This document shows, piece after piece, positions 5,889 to 12,976 of a DNA stretch of 13,633 nucleotides; positions within the stretch are counted from its first letter, which is position 1; every line of letters starts with the position of its first letter. The notes under the pieces are model-generated. The model did no database searches. It had not been told where the DNA came from and saw only the letters and a program-made list of their open reading frames with translations. Made by a program: the position numbers and the translations under genes. The stretch lies in contig JBEKUI010000109.1 of assembly GCA_049515175.1 (NCBI GenBank), positions 1 through 13,633 on the forward strand, read 5' to 3'. The stretch is from JACQNR01 sp049515175 (GTDB lineage Bacteria > Acidobacteriota > Terriglobia > UBA7540).

Positions 5889-7541
5889 ATGTTTACGCAT
5901 ATGCAGCGCAACAAACCACTCAAGGTGGACTTTCTGGTCCTGGGCTGCGGCATCGCCGGCGTGCGAGCCGCCATCGAGCTGGCGCGCGCCGGCCACGTCC
6001 TGGTGCTCACCAAGGGCGAGCTCTACGAGTCGAGCACCGAATATGCGCAGGGCGGCATCGCCGCCGCGCTGGGCGAAGACGACGAAGTCTCTCTCCACCT
6101 CCACGACACGCTGGTGGCGGGCGACGGCCTCTGCCGCGAAGACGCGGTGCGCATTCTGGTCGAGGAAGGCCCGCGCCTGATTCAAGAACTCATCGAGTGG
6201 GGAATGAAATTCGACCGCAACGGGACCAAGCTCGCCTTCACGCGAGAGGCTGCCCACAGCCGTTCGCGCGTGCTGCACGCCCACGGCGACTCGACGGGAC
6301 GTGAAATCCTTCGCGCCCTGATGGCCAAGGCGAAGTCGATCCCCGCCATTCACGTTCACCCTTACGCATTCGCTCTGGATTTGATCGTAGAGGACGGGCG
6401 CGTGACGGGGGTGGAATATCTGGACGAGAAAACCTCCGCGGTCAAGCGCGTCTATGCCGACGCCGTGCTCCTCGCCACGGGCGGACTCGGGCAGGTCTAC
6501 AAGGAAACCACCAATCCCGCCGTGGCCACCGGCGATGGAGTTGCCATCGCCTGGCGCGCCGGAGCGCTGCTCAGCGACATGGAGTTCGTGCAGTTCCATC
6601 CCACGGCGCTCTACGTGAAGAACGCTCCGCGCTTTCTTCTCTCCGAAGCGTTGCGCGGCGAGGGAGCGCAACTGCGCAACATCGATCTGGAGCGCTTCAT
6701 GCCCCGCCACCACGAGGCCGCCGAGCTGGCGCCGCGCGACATCGTCTCCCGCGCCATCGTCATGGAGATGCACCGCACGCGCAGCGAGTTCGTCTATCTC
6801 GATCTCACCAGCCTCGACGCCGAGCACGTGAAGAAGCGCTTCCCCAGAATCTACACGACCTGCCTGGAATACAACCTCGACATCTCGACCGATCTGATGC
6901 CGGTGCGCCCTGCCGCGCACTATGCCATGGGCGGGGTCGCGACCGGCCTCGACGGCGCCACCAGCCTGCCGGGACTCTACGCCGCGGGCGAGGTTGCCTG
7001 CACGGGCGTTCACGGCGCGAACCGCCTGGCGAGCAATTCTCTGCTCGAAGGTCTGGTGTTCGGCGCCCACGCTGCCCGCGCCATGATCGACCGGCGCACC
7101 AGCACCGCTTTGCCCGCGGAATCGGACGCTCCTGCTCCGCCGGCCGCGACTTCCGTCGCCTCGCAGGCGGCGACGGTCAATCCGGCTCAGATCGAGAAAC
7201 TGCTTTCTGACCTGCGCGCGGTTCTGTGGGACAAGGTGGGAGTGCTTCGCCGCGGCAAGGACCTCTCCGACGCTCTGAAGCGTCTTCAGGCTCTGACCTT
7301 GCCGCCGGCCGGCGACCATTCCCGCTCCTGCCACGAAGCGGCGAACATGCACGCCGTCGCCGAGTCGATCACGCGCTCCGCCCTGGCGCGCGAGGAAAGC
7401 CGCGGCGCCCATTACCGGACCGACTTCCCTCTCAAGGACGAAGAGTCGCCGCCCAAGCACTCCTATATTTCCAAGACCTCGCCGGTCACGTTCTCTCAGG
7501 AACTCCCCGAGGCGCTCCGGCCGCGTACCAAAAGATGCTGA
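5889..7541 (+). CDS. nadB: L-aspartate oxidase
   Basis: NadB is a cytoplasmic FAD enzyme that oxidises L-aspartate to iminoaspartate, the first step of de novo NAD synthesis; NadA then forms quinolinate. The protein has 550 residues. Seen in order are the FAD dinucleotide fold LVLGCGIAGVRAAIELA (16-32), the STEYAQGGIAA motif, and the active-site region around AAHSRSRVLHAHGDSTG. VQFHPTALY and LLSEALRGEGAQL follow, and then the PGLYAAGEVACTGVHGANRLASNS signature split across the FAD C-terminal loop. A Pro/Ala-rich linker (roughly 412-437) precedes the C-terminal helical domain, where REESRGAHYRTDFP-type sequence is conserved. ATGs at 5886, 5889 and 5901 are possible. GAAGGG at 5878-5883 best fits 5889. 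No nadA or nadC is adjacent. It converges on terC with only 30 bases between stops. Confidence 0.96.
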   Translation: MFTHMQRNKPLKVDFLVLGCGIAGVRAAIELARAGHVLVLTKGELYESSTEYAQGGIAAALGEDDEVSLHLHDTLVAGDGLCREDAVRILVEEGPRLIQELIEWGMKFDRNGTKLAFTREAAHSRSRVLHAHGDSTGREILRALMAKAKSIPAIHVHPYAFALDLIVEDGRVTGVEYLDEKTSAVKRVYADAVLLATGGLGQVYKETTNPAVATGDGVAIAWRAGALLSDMEFVQFHPTALYVKNAPRFLLSEALRGEGAQLRNIDLERFMPRHHEAAELAPRDIVSRAIVMEMHRTRSEFVYLDLTSLDAEHVKKRFPRIYTTCLEYNLDISTDLMPVRPAAHYAMGGVATGLDGATSLPGLYAAGEVACTGVHGANRLASNSLLEGLVFGAHAARAMIDRRTSTALPAESDAPAPPAATSVASQAATVNPAQIEKLLSDLRAVLWDKVGVLRRGKDLSDALKRLQALTLPPAGDHSRSCHEAANMHAVAESITRSALAREESRGAHYRTDFPLKDEESPPKHSYISKTSPVTFSQELPEALRPRTKRC

Positions 7542-7571
7542 TCTCTTTTCACAAGAAAATTCAATGCGCTC

Positions 7572-8486
7572 TTAAGCGCCTTCGCGTTCCGCGCGCAGGG
7601 ATGCCGCGATGGCACTCAAAAGAATGCAGCAGATGATTCCCAGTGAGAGGACCATTGGAATTTTGTAGAGGTGTGCGATCAGCATCTTGACGCCGACAAA
7701 CATCAGGACCAGAGCGAGGCCGGGCCGCAGGTACCGGAACCTCCGGATGCCGCTGGAGAGGATGAAGTAAAGCGAACGCAGGCCGAGGATCGCGAAGACG
7801 TTGGAAGTGAAGATCACAAACGGATCGAGTGTGACCGCGAAGATGGCGGGGATGGAGTCGGTGGCAAACAGCACGTCCGTGCTTTCCACGAGAAGGAGCA
7901 CGAGCAGCAGCGGGGTGGCCATCCGCCGCCCGTTCTGGATCACGAAGAAGGCCGCGCCTTCGTAGTCGGAAGTCACCGGAAACAGCCGCCGGGCCGCCCG
8001 CAGCACGGGATTCCGCTCGGGATGGAACTCCGAGGGTGTCTCGCGCAGCAGCTTGGCGCCCGTCAGCACCAGGAACACGCCGAAGAGATAAAGTATCCAC
8101 TGAAACTTCGCCACCAGCGCCACACCCGCAAAAATGAACGCCCCGCGCATGACGAGGGCGCCAACGATCCCCCAGAAGAGGACGCGGTGCTGGAACTCCG
8201 CCCGAACTCCCATGAGGCTGAAAATCACCGCGAAAACAAATACGTTGTCCATGGAAAGCGATACTTCCAGCACGTAGCCTGTCAGGAATTCCAGGGCCGG
8301 TTGCGGGCCGCGCCAGAAATAGACGCCCACGTTGAAAGCGATGGAGAGTGCCACCCAGAAGGCGTACCAACTGGCCGCTTCGCGGAAGGAAATGGCGTGG
8401 GGGCGGCGCTGAAATACTCCCAGGTCAAAGGCGAGCAGAACGAGCACGACGAGAGTGAACACAGCGAGCGCGGGGAAGTCGGCCAT
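7572..8486 (-). CDS. TerC-family integral membrane protein (Alx-like)
   Basis: This is a 304-residue multi-spanning membrane protein. It has the two signatures of the TerC/Alx family: LEVSLSMDNVFVFA (73-86) and VESTDVLFATDSIPAIFA (200-217). Their acidic residues are thought to bind metal. Hydrophobic spans occur around 5-22, 40-57, 70-92, 103-124, 129-147, 190-200, 223-247, 254-271 and 274-294, with a cytoplasmic-looking basic loop at about 148-175. Family members such as E. coli Alx and Bacillus MeeF/MeeY are linked to Mn2+ export and to metallation of exported enzymes, while TerC was first named for tellurite resistance. The gene is the last of the tatA-tatC-QC-terC run, 84 bases after the QC-like gene. 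I do not see a yybP-ykoY-type riboswitch in that gap. A small stem (GCGCT/AGCGC, 7566-7579) overlaps its stop codon. Confidence 0.9.
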   Translation of the reverse strand: MADFPALAVFTLVVLVLLAFDLGVFQRRPHAISFREAASWYAFWVALSIAFNVGVYFWRGPQPALEFLTGYVLEVSLSMDNVFVFAVIFSLMGVRAEFQHRVLFWGIVGALVMRGAFIFAGVALVAKFQWILYLFGVFLVLTGAKLLRETPSEFHPERNPVLRAARRLFPVTSDYEGAAFFVIQNGRRMATPLLLVLLLVESTDVLFATDSIPAIFAVTLDPFVIFTSNVFAILGLRSLYFILSSGIRRFRYLRPGLALVLMFVGVKMLIAHLYKIPMVLSLGIICCILLSAIAASLRAEREGA

Positions 8487-8570
8487 TGGTTCTCGGCGTC
8501 CGTGATGCTTGGGCGGGGCGAGGGCCCGCCGCTTTACGGACGAAAGGTTTGTGGGGCGCGCCGGCGCTTG

Positions 8571-9473
8571 CTACTTCGCCGCCGCTTCCAGGTCTTCCAG
8601 CGTCGCGACGACGACCCGGCCCACGATCGTCAGGCTCGTCGGGCTGCACTTATCGATCGTATCTTGCGCGCTGTGCCAGTAGCTGTTCCCGGGGCCGTAA
8701 TCGAGGTCGAGCAGATCCACCGCCGCGACGCCGGCGTTGACGAAGGGAATGTGGTCGTCCTCGTAGGCGCGGAGTTCGTCGGGAAAATACTTTTGATAGC
8801 CCAAGCGTCGCGCCGCCGCAAAGACCTTGTCCGTCAGCCAGGCGGTGGAATTGTAATCACGGTGGATGCTGAGCTTCGCGTCCGCAACCATATCGACGAG
8901 GATCATCGCCTGGATGCGGCTCAATTCCCCGCTGGCGGTGAGTTTCTCTGCCAAGTGGCGGCTGCCGTAAAGGCCATCGGTGGCGGTGAAGTTTACGAAG
9001 GCCTCTTCCCCGTCGAAAAAGACCAGCCAGTAAGTGAGCTTGTTCTTCCGCCGCGTCAGGACGCGGGCCATCTCGATGAGGAAGGCCGCACTCGACCCGC
9101 CGTCGTTCGCGCCCACAAAGGGGAAATCGTCGAAACGCTTGCTGTCGTAATGCCCCGCAACGATCACCACCTGAGGCCGCTCGCCTGGAATCTTTGCGAT
9201 GAGGTTGGCCATGGGCACCCGCCCGCCAGGCGTGCTGGCGACGAAGCTGTCTTCATCGGCCGTAACGCCCGCCTGCTTCATGCGGCGCACGATCTCCTGC
9301 CGCGTCTTTGCCAAAGCCGTCGAACCGGGAGGGCGCGGGCCGAACGCCACAATGCTTTTCAGATCCTCGAAGGCGCGTCCCCCCTGAAACGTGATCCGGT
9401 CGGAGGAATTGGCCGGGCCGCGCGCAGTGGTCAAACCGGCGAGGAGAAGCAGCAGGAATCTGGCTCCGCCCAT
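8571..9473 (-). CDS. M28-family enzyme resembling glutaminyl-peptide cyclotransferase, exported
   Basis: This 300-residue protein has a probable signal peptide (MGGARFLLLLLAGLTTARG). The body strongly resembles glutaminyl cyclases (QC), which convert N-terminal Gln to pyroglutamate, within the M28 zinc-peptidase fold. Matching stretches are AGHYDSKRF (107-114), FVGANDGGSSAAFLIEMAR (119-137), LVFFDGEEAFVNF (150-162), DGLYGSRHLA (166-175), EDDHIPFVNAGV (238-249) and YWHSAQDTID (265-274). By analogy with human QPCT, zinc would be held by D124, E157 and H267, with E156 as catalytic base. The DDHIPF Asp pair is also kept. The ATG at 9473 begins the signal peptide and has GGGGAG upstream; the open frame extends further 5' into tatC but has no such features. 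It starts 28 bases after tatC. An aminopeptidase role cannot be excluded. Confidence 0.85.
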   Translation of the reverse strand: MGGARFLLLLLAGLTTARGPANSSDRITFQGGRAFEDLKSIVAFGPRPPGSTALAKTRQEIVRRMKQAGVTADEDSFVASTPGGRVPMANLIAKIPGERPQVVIVAGHYDSKRFDDFPFVGANDGGSSAAFLIEMARVLTRRKNKLTYWLVFFDGEEAFVNFTATDGLYGSRHLAEKLTASGELSRIQAMILVDMVADAKLSIHRDYNSTAWLTDKVFAAARRLGYQKYFPDELRAYEDDHIPFVNAGVAAVDLLDLDYGPGNSYWHSAQDTIDKCSPTSLTIVGRVVVATLEDLEAAAK

Positions 9474-9501
9474 CCGCCCTGCTCCCCGGAGGCTCACAGG
9501 A

Positions 9502-10239
9502 TCAGGCCTCCTGGCGGCGGGACCGTTTCTTTTTGAGGTACACAATCCAGGACAATCCGATGCTGAAAAAGTAAAGGCCGACCATCGGAATCCAGAGGAT
9601 AAAGACGGTGGCGAGGTCGGGAGTGGGGGCAATGGCCGCCGCCAGGACAGCGGTGACGAGGACCGCGTAGCGGATGTTCTTAAGCAGAAACTTGGGAGTC
9701 ACAATGCCGAATATGGAGAGCAGCAGGATGATGACCGGCATCTCAAAGACCAGCCCTACGCCCAGAATAATCGTCGTGACCAGCTTCAAGTATTGGTCGA
9801 TGGTGATAAAGGGCTGGAAGCGATGGCCGAATTGCACCAGGAACCTCAGGGCCGGCGGGAAAGCGAGCTTATAGGCGAATAGGCCGCCCGAAATAAACAG
9901 GGCGCTCGTCAGGCTCACGAAGGGCCATACATAACGCTTCTCGTGGCGATAGAGGCCGGGCGAAATGAATAGCCAGAGCTGATAGAGGATATAGGGCGAG
10001 GCGAGAAAAATGCCGGCGACTAGCGAGAGCTTGATGTAAAGGTTAAAAGGATCGATGGGGTTCGTATAAACGAGCTTGTCAGGCAGGTTGAGGCTGCGCA
10101 GCGTGTCGGTGAGCGGCTTGGCCAGCCAGCCGTAGATGTCGTCGGAAAAGTAAAAGCAGATCCCGGTGGCGATCAGAAGACCCAGGATGGCACGCAGCAG
10201 GCGCTGCCGCAGTTCTTCGAGATGCTCGAAGAACGACAT
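9502..10239 (-). CDS. tatC: Sec-independent protein translocase TatC
   Basis: TatC is the integral membrane receptor of the twin-arginine system, which exports folded proteins across the cytoplasmic membrane. From the chosen start it has 245 residues. It begins with the family hallmark MSFFEHLEELRQRLLRA, followed by six hydrophobic spans. ASPYILYQLWLFISPGLYRHEKR lies before span three, and conserved FLVQFG/LGVGLVFEMPVIILLL sequence lies in the later spans. The C-terminus is short and basic (KKKRSRRQEA). The ATG at 10239 has GAGGGCAGG just upstream. An in-frame ATG at 10317 adds a 26-residue polar extension that overlaps tatA by 53 bases, and it has no clear ribosome site. Both remain possible. 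The gene belongs to the tatA-tatC-QC-terC run. Confidence 0.94.
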   Translation of the reverse strand: MSFFEHLEELRQRLLRAILGLLIATGICFYFSDDIYGWLAKPLTDTLRSLNLPDKLVYTNPIDPFNLYIKLSLVAGIFLASPYILYQLWLFISPGLYRHEKRYVWPFVSLTSALFISGGLFAYKLAFPPALRFLVQFGHRFQPFITIDQYLKLVTTIILGVGLVFEMPVIILLLSIFGIVTPKFLLKNIRYAVLVTAVLAAAIAPTPDLATVFILWIPMVGLYFFSIGLSWIVYLKKKRSRRQEA

Positions 10240-10264
10240 TTGCCTGCCCTCAAGTGGCTCTTGC

Positions 10265-10528
10265 TCAGGATCGTTGTTCGGGTTCTTCGTGGGTGGGTTC
10301 TGTATGATTGTGGCCATAATGCGGAGCGGAATCCGACGGTCCCTCGGTGGGGCGCTCCATGTTCCTTAGTTCTTCCTCAAACGAGTTCCTCAGCTCATTG
10401 GAGGCGCGCCGCAACTCTGCCATTCCCTTCCCCAAGGTGCGCGCGATATCGGGCAGCTTCTTCGGCCCAAAGAGCAGGAACGCAAGGAAAAGCACGAACC
10501 CGATCGAGACGAGATCCCCGCTGAACAA
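10265..10528 (-). CDS. tatA: Twin-arginine translocase TatA/TatB-type subunit
   Basis: This 87-residue protein has the TatA/B layout. A short periplasmic end and one membrane span (about residues 8-20, LVSIGFVLFLAFLLFG) come first. They are followed by the hinge FGPKKLPDIARTLGKG and an amphipathic helix (MAELRRASNELRNSFEEEL). The last 25 residues are a polar, His- and Glu-rich tail. TatA subunits form the translocation assembly, while TatB works with TatC in substrate recognition. The sequence mixes both styles and no second TatA/B gene is nearby, so this one may do both jobs (inference). The start codon is TTG at 10528, supported by AGAGAGG at 10540-10534 and a strong promoter just upstream. 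In-frame ATGs occur only inside the amphipathic helix. Confidence 0.9.
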   Translation of the reverse strand: MFSGDLVSIGFVLFLAFLLFGPKKLPDIARTLGKGMAELRRASNELRNSFEEELRNMERPTEGPSDSAPHYGHNHTEPTHEEPEQRS

Positions 10529-10548
10529 TGCAACCTCTCTACGAATGG

Positions 10549-10578
10549 ATGATAGGTGACGCTGCGCAAGGTTGTCAA
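10549..10578 (-). promoter_or_regulatory. Strong sigma-70-type promoter of the tat operon
   Basis: On the minus strand a consensus TTGACA (10578-10573) and TATCAT (10554-10549) are 18 bases apart. Initiation near 10542 would leave a leader of only about 14 nt, just enough to hold the AGAGAGG ribosome site before the TTG start of tatA. This is the best promoter in the window. Confidence 0.65.
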
Positions 10579-10612
10579 GGCGTATCGCCGCCCGGTGGTG
10601 AGCCAGTTTGAT

Positions 10613-10668
10613 GTAGAGGCGGCTTTATGCCGTCCGTCAGCCGACGGACGAGGTAAACTCTCCGCTAC
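10613..10668. repeat. REP/BIME-like dumbbell element (copy d)
   Basis: This 56-bp element is bounded by GTAG (10613-10616) and CTAC (10665-10668). The right part has a perfect hairpin GTCCGTC-AGCC-GACGGAC (10632-10649). The left part pairs GGCGGC with GCCGTC across a TTTAT loop (one G-T pair). Bases 10629-10648 are identical to 2338-2357, and the ending AACTCTCCGCTAC differs from that copy by one base. It sits between the divergent tatA and ctp promoters. Confidence 0.6.
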
Positions 10669-10768
10669 AGATCCATAGAACGGCGCCACCGGAAAATGAC
10701 CTTGCGCCCACGCCCCCGCCGGCGGGCCGAACCAACCCTTTTTCGCTCAAGGCATCCAACGAACGGTA

Positions 10769-10777
10769 TGCTATACT
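10769..10777 (+). promoter_or_regulatory. Extended -10 promoter candidate for the S41 protease
   Basis: TGCTATACT matches an extended -10 element (TG-N-TATAAT with one change). No good -35 hexamer is found at the normal distance. Initiation near 10784 would give a leader of about 22 nt containing AGGAG (10791-10795), the ribosome site for the ATG at 10806. Confidence 0.4.
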
Positions 10778-10805
10778 GGCTCTTAGGGTGAGGAGCTCAG
10801 GCGAT

Positions 10806-12425
10806 ATGAAGCAGTCTCGACGGGTGGCGGGATTCGTCTTTTCCACGGTCTTGCTCGGCGCGTTGCTGGGCGGAGTCTATGGCCGCCGCGTGGAGGCCAC
10901 CACGAACGCGGCAGAGGACTCCGACGTTCAGGGCAGCCTCGGCTCCTTTACCAAGGTTTACGACATCGTCGAGCAAAACTACGCCGACCCGGTCGATGCC
11001 GACCGCGCCATCTTTGGCACGCAGGAAACCAATCTGGGAGCGATTCCCGGAATGCTCCGCACGCTCGATCCCCACTCCAATTTCTTTGATCCGCGTGCCT
11101 TCGCCCGCCTGCGCGAAGACCAGGAAGGCAAGTACTACGGCGTGGGAATGGTGATCACCGCCCGCCCGGGCAAGCTGGGCAAGCTGGTCACCATTGTCCA
11201 GCTCCCCACGCCCGGCTCTCCGGCGTTTCGCGCCGGATTGCGTCCCGGAGACGTCATCGTGAAAGTGGACGGCAAGCCGACGGAGGACCTGAACACCACC
11301 CAGGTCGCCGAGATGCTCAAGGGCCCCAAGGGGACCGTCGTGATCGTCACGATAGCGCGCGAGGGCACGGAAGAGCCGCTGGAATTCAGGATCACGCGGG
11401 ACGAGATCCCGAAACACAGCCTTGACGCCTCCTTCATGCTCAAGCCCGGCATCGGCTACGTCCACATCGGCACCTTCAATGAGAATACCAACGATGAGCT
11501 GAACGAAGCACTCAAGAAACTGAATGAGCCGGCCCTGCAGGGCCTTGTGCTGGACTTCCGCGGCAACCCCGGCGGGTTGCTCCAGGAGGCCGTGGAGGTT
11601 TCCGATCACTTTGTGGAGAAGAACCAGCTCATCGTCTTCCACAACGGACGGCACTCACGCGAGAAACGCTACTACGCCACGCGCGGCGCCAGCGGGAACG
11701 ACTACCCCATCGTGGTCCTCATCAACCGCATGACCGCCAGCGCGGCGGAGATTGTCACCGGCGCGCTCCAGGATCATGACCGGGCGCTGGTCATCGGCGA
11801 GCCGAGCTTCGGCAAGGGCCTGGTGCAAACCGTTTATCCCCTCAGCGAGAAGTCCGGCCTGGCCCTCACCACCGCGCACTACTACACTCCCAGCGGCCGC
11901 TTGATTCAGCGCGACTACACCGACGTCTCGCTCTACGACTACTACTATCATCCCCAGTCGAACCCCACTCCCCACACCGAGGTCCGGCTGACGGACGGCG
12001 GGCGCGAGGTTTATGGGGGCGGCGGGATCGACCCCGACGTCAAAGTTTCGGAACCGAAGCTCACTCCGACTCAGGAAACCCTCGCGCGGCGCGGTGCCTT
12101 CTTCAACTTTGGCAAGTCCTACCTGGCGCTCCACAAGACCATCCCGCGCGATTTTCAGGTGAACGACGAAGTCCTCGACGAGTTCAAGCAGTTCCTCGGC
12201 AAAGAGAGCATTCAGATTGCCGACAAGGACTTTCAGGACAACCTCGACTTCATCAAGCAGCGGATTCAGCTCCAGCTCGTGACCGTCATCTACGGGGAAA
12301 ACGAGGCGGCACAAATCAGCGTGACCAACGACTACCTGGTCCAGAAGGCGATGGAAAGCCTGCCGCAGGCGCGCGAACTCCTCTCCAAAGCCAAGAAATA
12401 CATGGCCAGCAAGTCCGTGAAGTAG
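10806..12425 (+). CDS. Carboxy-terminal processing protease (S41 family, CtpA/Prc type)
   Basis: This 539-residue exported serine protease would cleave proteins near their C-termini in the periplasm. Residues about 7-26 form an uncleaved anchor or signal peptide. The N-terminal helical region has the ALDPHSNFF-like RTLDPHSNFFDP sequence (85-96). A PDZ domain follows (about 110-195), with the LVTIVQLPTPGSPAFRAGLRPGD core. The catalytic domain carries GLVLDFRGNPGGLL (246-259), NRMTASAAEIV with nucleophile Ser312, and GEPSFGKGLVQ with general-base Lys337. The 25-residue spacing of Ser and Lys is as in the family. A C-terminal region of about 130 residues (from roughly 410) is mostly helical and charged and lacks a recognised motif. 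The ATG at 10806 is chosen for its AGGAG site; a GTG at 10788 is in frame. The gene is divergent from the tat operon and monocistronic. Confidence 0.94.
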   Translation: MKQSRRVAGFVFSTVLLGALLGGVYGRRVEATTNAAEDSDVQGSLGSFTKVYDIVEQNYADPVDADRAIFGTQETNLGAIPGMLRTLDPHSNFFDPRAFARLREDQEGKYYGVGMVITARPGKLGKLVTIVQLPTPGSPAFRAGLRPGDVIVKVDGKPTEDLNTTQVAEMLKGPKGTVVIVTIAREGTEEPLEFRITRDEIPKHSLDASFMLKPGIGYVHIGTFNENTNDELNEALKKLNEPALQGLVLDFRGNPGGLLQEAVEVSDHFVEKNQLIVFHNGRHSREKRYYATRGASGNDYPIVVLINRMTASAAEIVTGALQDHDRALVIGEPSFGKGLVQTVYPLSEKSGLALTTAHYYTPSGRLIQRDYTDVSLYDYYYHPQSNPTPHTEVRLTDGGREVYGGGGIDPDVKVSEPKLTPTQETLARRGAFFNFGKSYLALHKTIPRDFQVNDEVLDEFKQFLGKESIQIADKDFQDNLDFIKQRIQLQLVTVIYGENEAAQISVTNDYLVQKAMESLPQARELLSKAKKYMASKSVK

Positions 12426-12469
12426 CCTTCCCCTCCACGCTCGAGCGCGCAGCGCGCTGGGGCTTTCGG

Positions 12470-12778
12470 TTACTCCCCCTTCATCCGGCCCAGCAGATAT
12501 TTGATCAGAGAAAATCCCCCTGTGATGGGAAGCAGCAGGATCTGTTTGAAGGCCCCCGACTTGCTGCGCGACTGCTCGTGGGCGAGCCGGGCGTCGCTCT
12601 CCGCCTTGAAGACGAGCATGGCGGCGTACTTCGCGAAATCCACGCCGCAAGCGTCGCAGGTTCCGCCGTGGTCTTGGGAGTGTTTGCAGGCAGGACAGAT
12701 ATAACGCAGCGGCGCGTGGCAGCGCGCGCAGAACACAACGCGGTCAGAATTCTCGTGGTGGCATTTGGGGCACTGCAT
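12470..12778 (-). CDS. Double zinc-ribbon protein with hydrophobic C-terminus
   Basis: This is a 102-residue protein with four CxxC pairs: C3/C6, C17/C20, C28/C31 and C41/C44. They form two zinc-ribbon modules back to back, typical of the DZANK/zinc-ribbon superfamily. A charged helical segment follows (about 48-74). Residues 75-96 (FKQILLLPITGGFSLIKYLLG) are hydrophobic enough to bind or cross the membrane. The end is RMKGE. Zinc ribbons of this kind usually mediate protein or nucleic-acid contacts; no specific role can be given. No ribosome site precedes the ATG, but TATAAT ends five bases before it, suggesting a leaderless mRNA. The gene lies 44 bases downstream of tRNA-Ala on the same strand and converges with the S41 protease gene. 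Confidence 0.8.
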   Translation of the reverse strand: MQCPKCHHENSDRVVFCARCHAPLRYICPACKHSQDHGGTCDACGVDFAKYAAMLVFKAESDARLAHEQSRSKSGAFKQILLLPITGGFSLIKYLLGRMKGE

Positions 12779-12783
12779 GGCTC

Positions 12784-12789
12784 ATTATA
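12784..12789 (-). promoter_or_regulatory. Perfect -10 box next to zinc-ribbon start codon
   Basis: On the minus strand TATAAT (12789-12784) lies five bases before the ATG at 12778, so transcription would begin at or next to the start codon. No -35 match is seen 16-18 bases upstream. The gene may instead be read through from the tRNA-Ala promoter. Confidence 0.35.
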
Positions 12790-12822
12790 CCGGGTCCGGG
12801 GAGACAAGCGAGGACAGATCAT

Positions 12823-12898
12823 TGGTGGACGCGAAGGGATTCGAACCCTCGGCCTCAGCGTTGCGAACGCCGCGCTCTCCCAGCTGAGCTACGCGCCC
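12823..12898 (-). tRNA. tRNA-Ala (anticodon CGC)
   Basis: This 76-nt tRNA has an encoded CCA end. The acceptor GGGCGCG pairs with CGCGTCC and includes the G3-U70 pair that identifies tRNA-Ala. The D arm is GCTC/GAGC. The anticodon stem CGGCG/CGCTG encloses the loop TTCGCAA, so the anticodon is CGC, reading GCG. The T arm is GAGGG/CCCTT with a TTCGAAT loop, and the discriminator base is A. It sits downstream of alaS, the synthetase that charges it. Confidence 0.95.
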
Positions 12899-12915
12899 AT
12901 GAAGCAGATGTTCTT

Positions 12916-12944
12916 AATATAACACGACTCGCCGGGAGCGACAA
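12916..12944 (-). promoter_or_regulatory. Promoter of tRNA-Ala
   Basis: On the minus strand TTGTCG (12944-12939) and TATATT (12921-12916) are spaced by exactly 17 bases, and TG precedes the -10 by one base. Initiation near 12909 would be about 11 bases before the tRNA 5' end. It lies between the small membrane-protein gene and the tRNA, so the tRNA need not depend on alaS transcription. Confidence 0.55.
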
Positions 12945-12976
12945 TTCGCGGCCCTCGCCCTAGGCGTACCAGCGAC

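Noticed and set aside
5817..7460. 547-codon minus-strand open frame opposite nadB
   Set aside because: It lies wholly antisense to the confident nadB gene, is rich in Arg, His and Gly as expected of a GC-rich shadow frame, and contains no recognisable domain.
8487..8570. Manganese (yybP-ykoY) riboswitch before the TerC-family gene
   Set aside because: The 84-base gap is short and I could not find the conserved paired loops of that riboswitch in it.
7671..9536. 621-codon plus-strand open frame
   Set aside because: It runs antisense across both terC and the QC-like gene and through the gap between them, with His/Glu/Arg-rich shadow composition.
9474..9632. Longer N-terminus of the QC-like protein
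   Set aside because: The upstream in-frame codons overlap tatC, lack family similarity and would bury the signal peptide; the ATG at 9473 has a ribosome site.
11655..12650. 331-codon minus-strand open frame
   Set aside because: It is antisense to the S41 protease and overlaps the zinc-ribbon gene in another frame; there is no domain or ribosome site.
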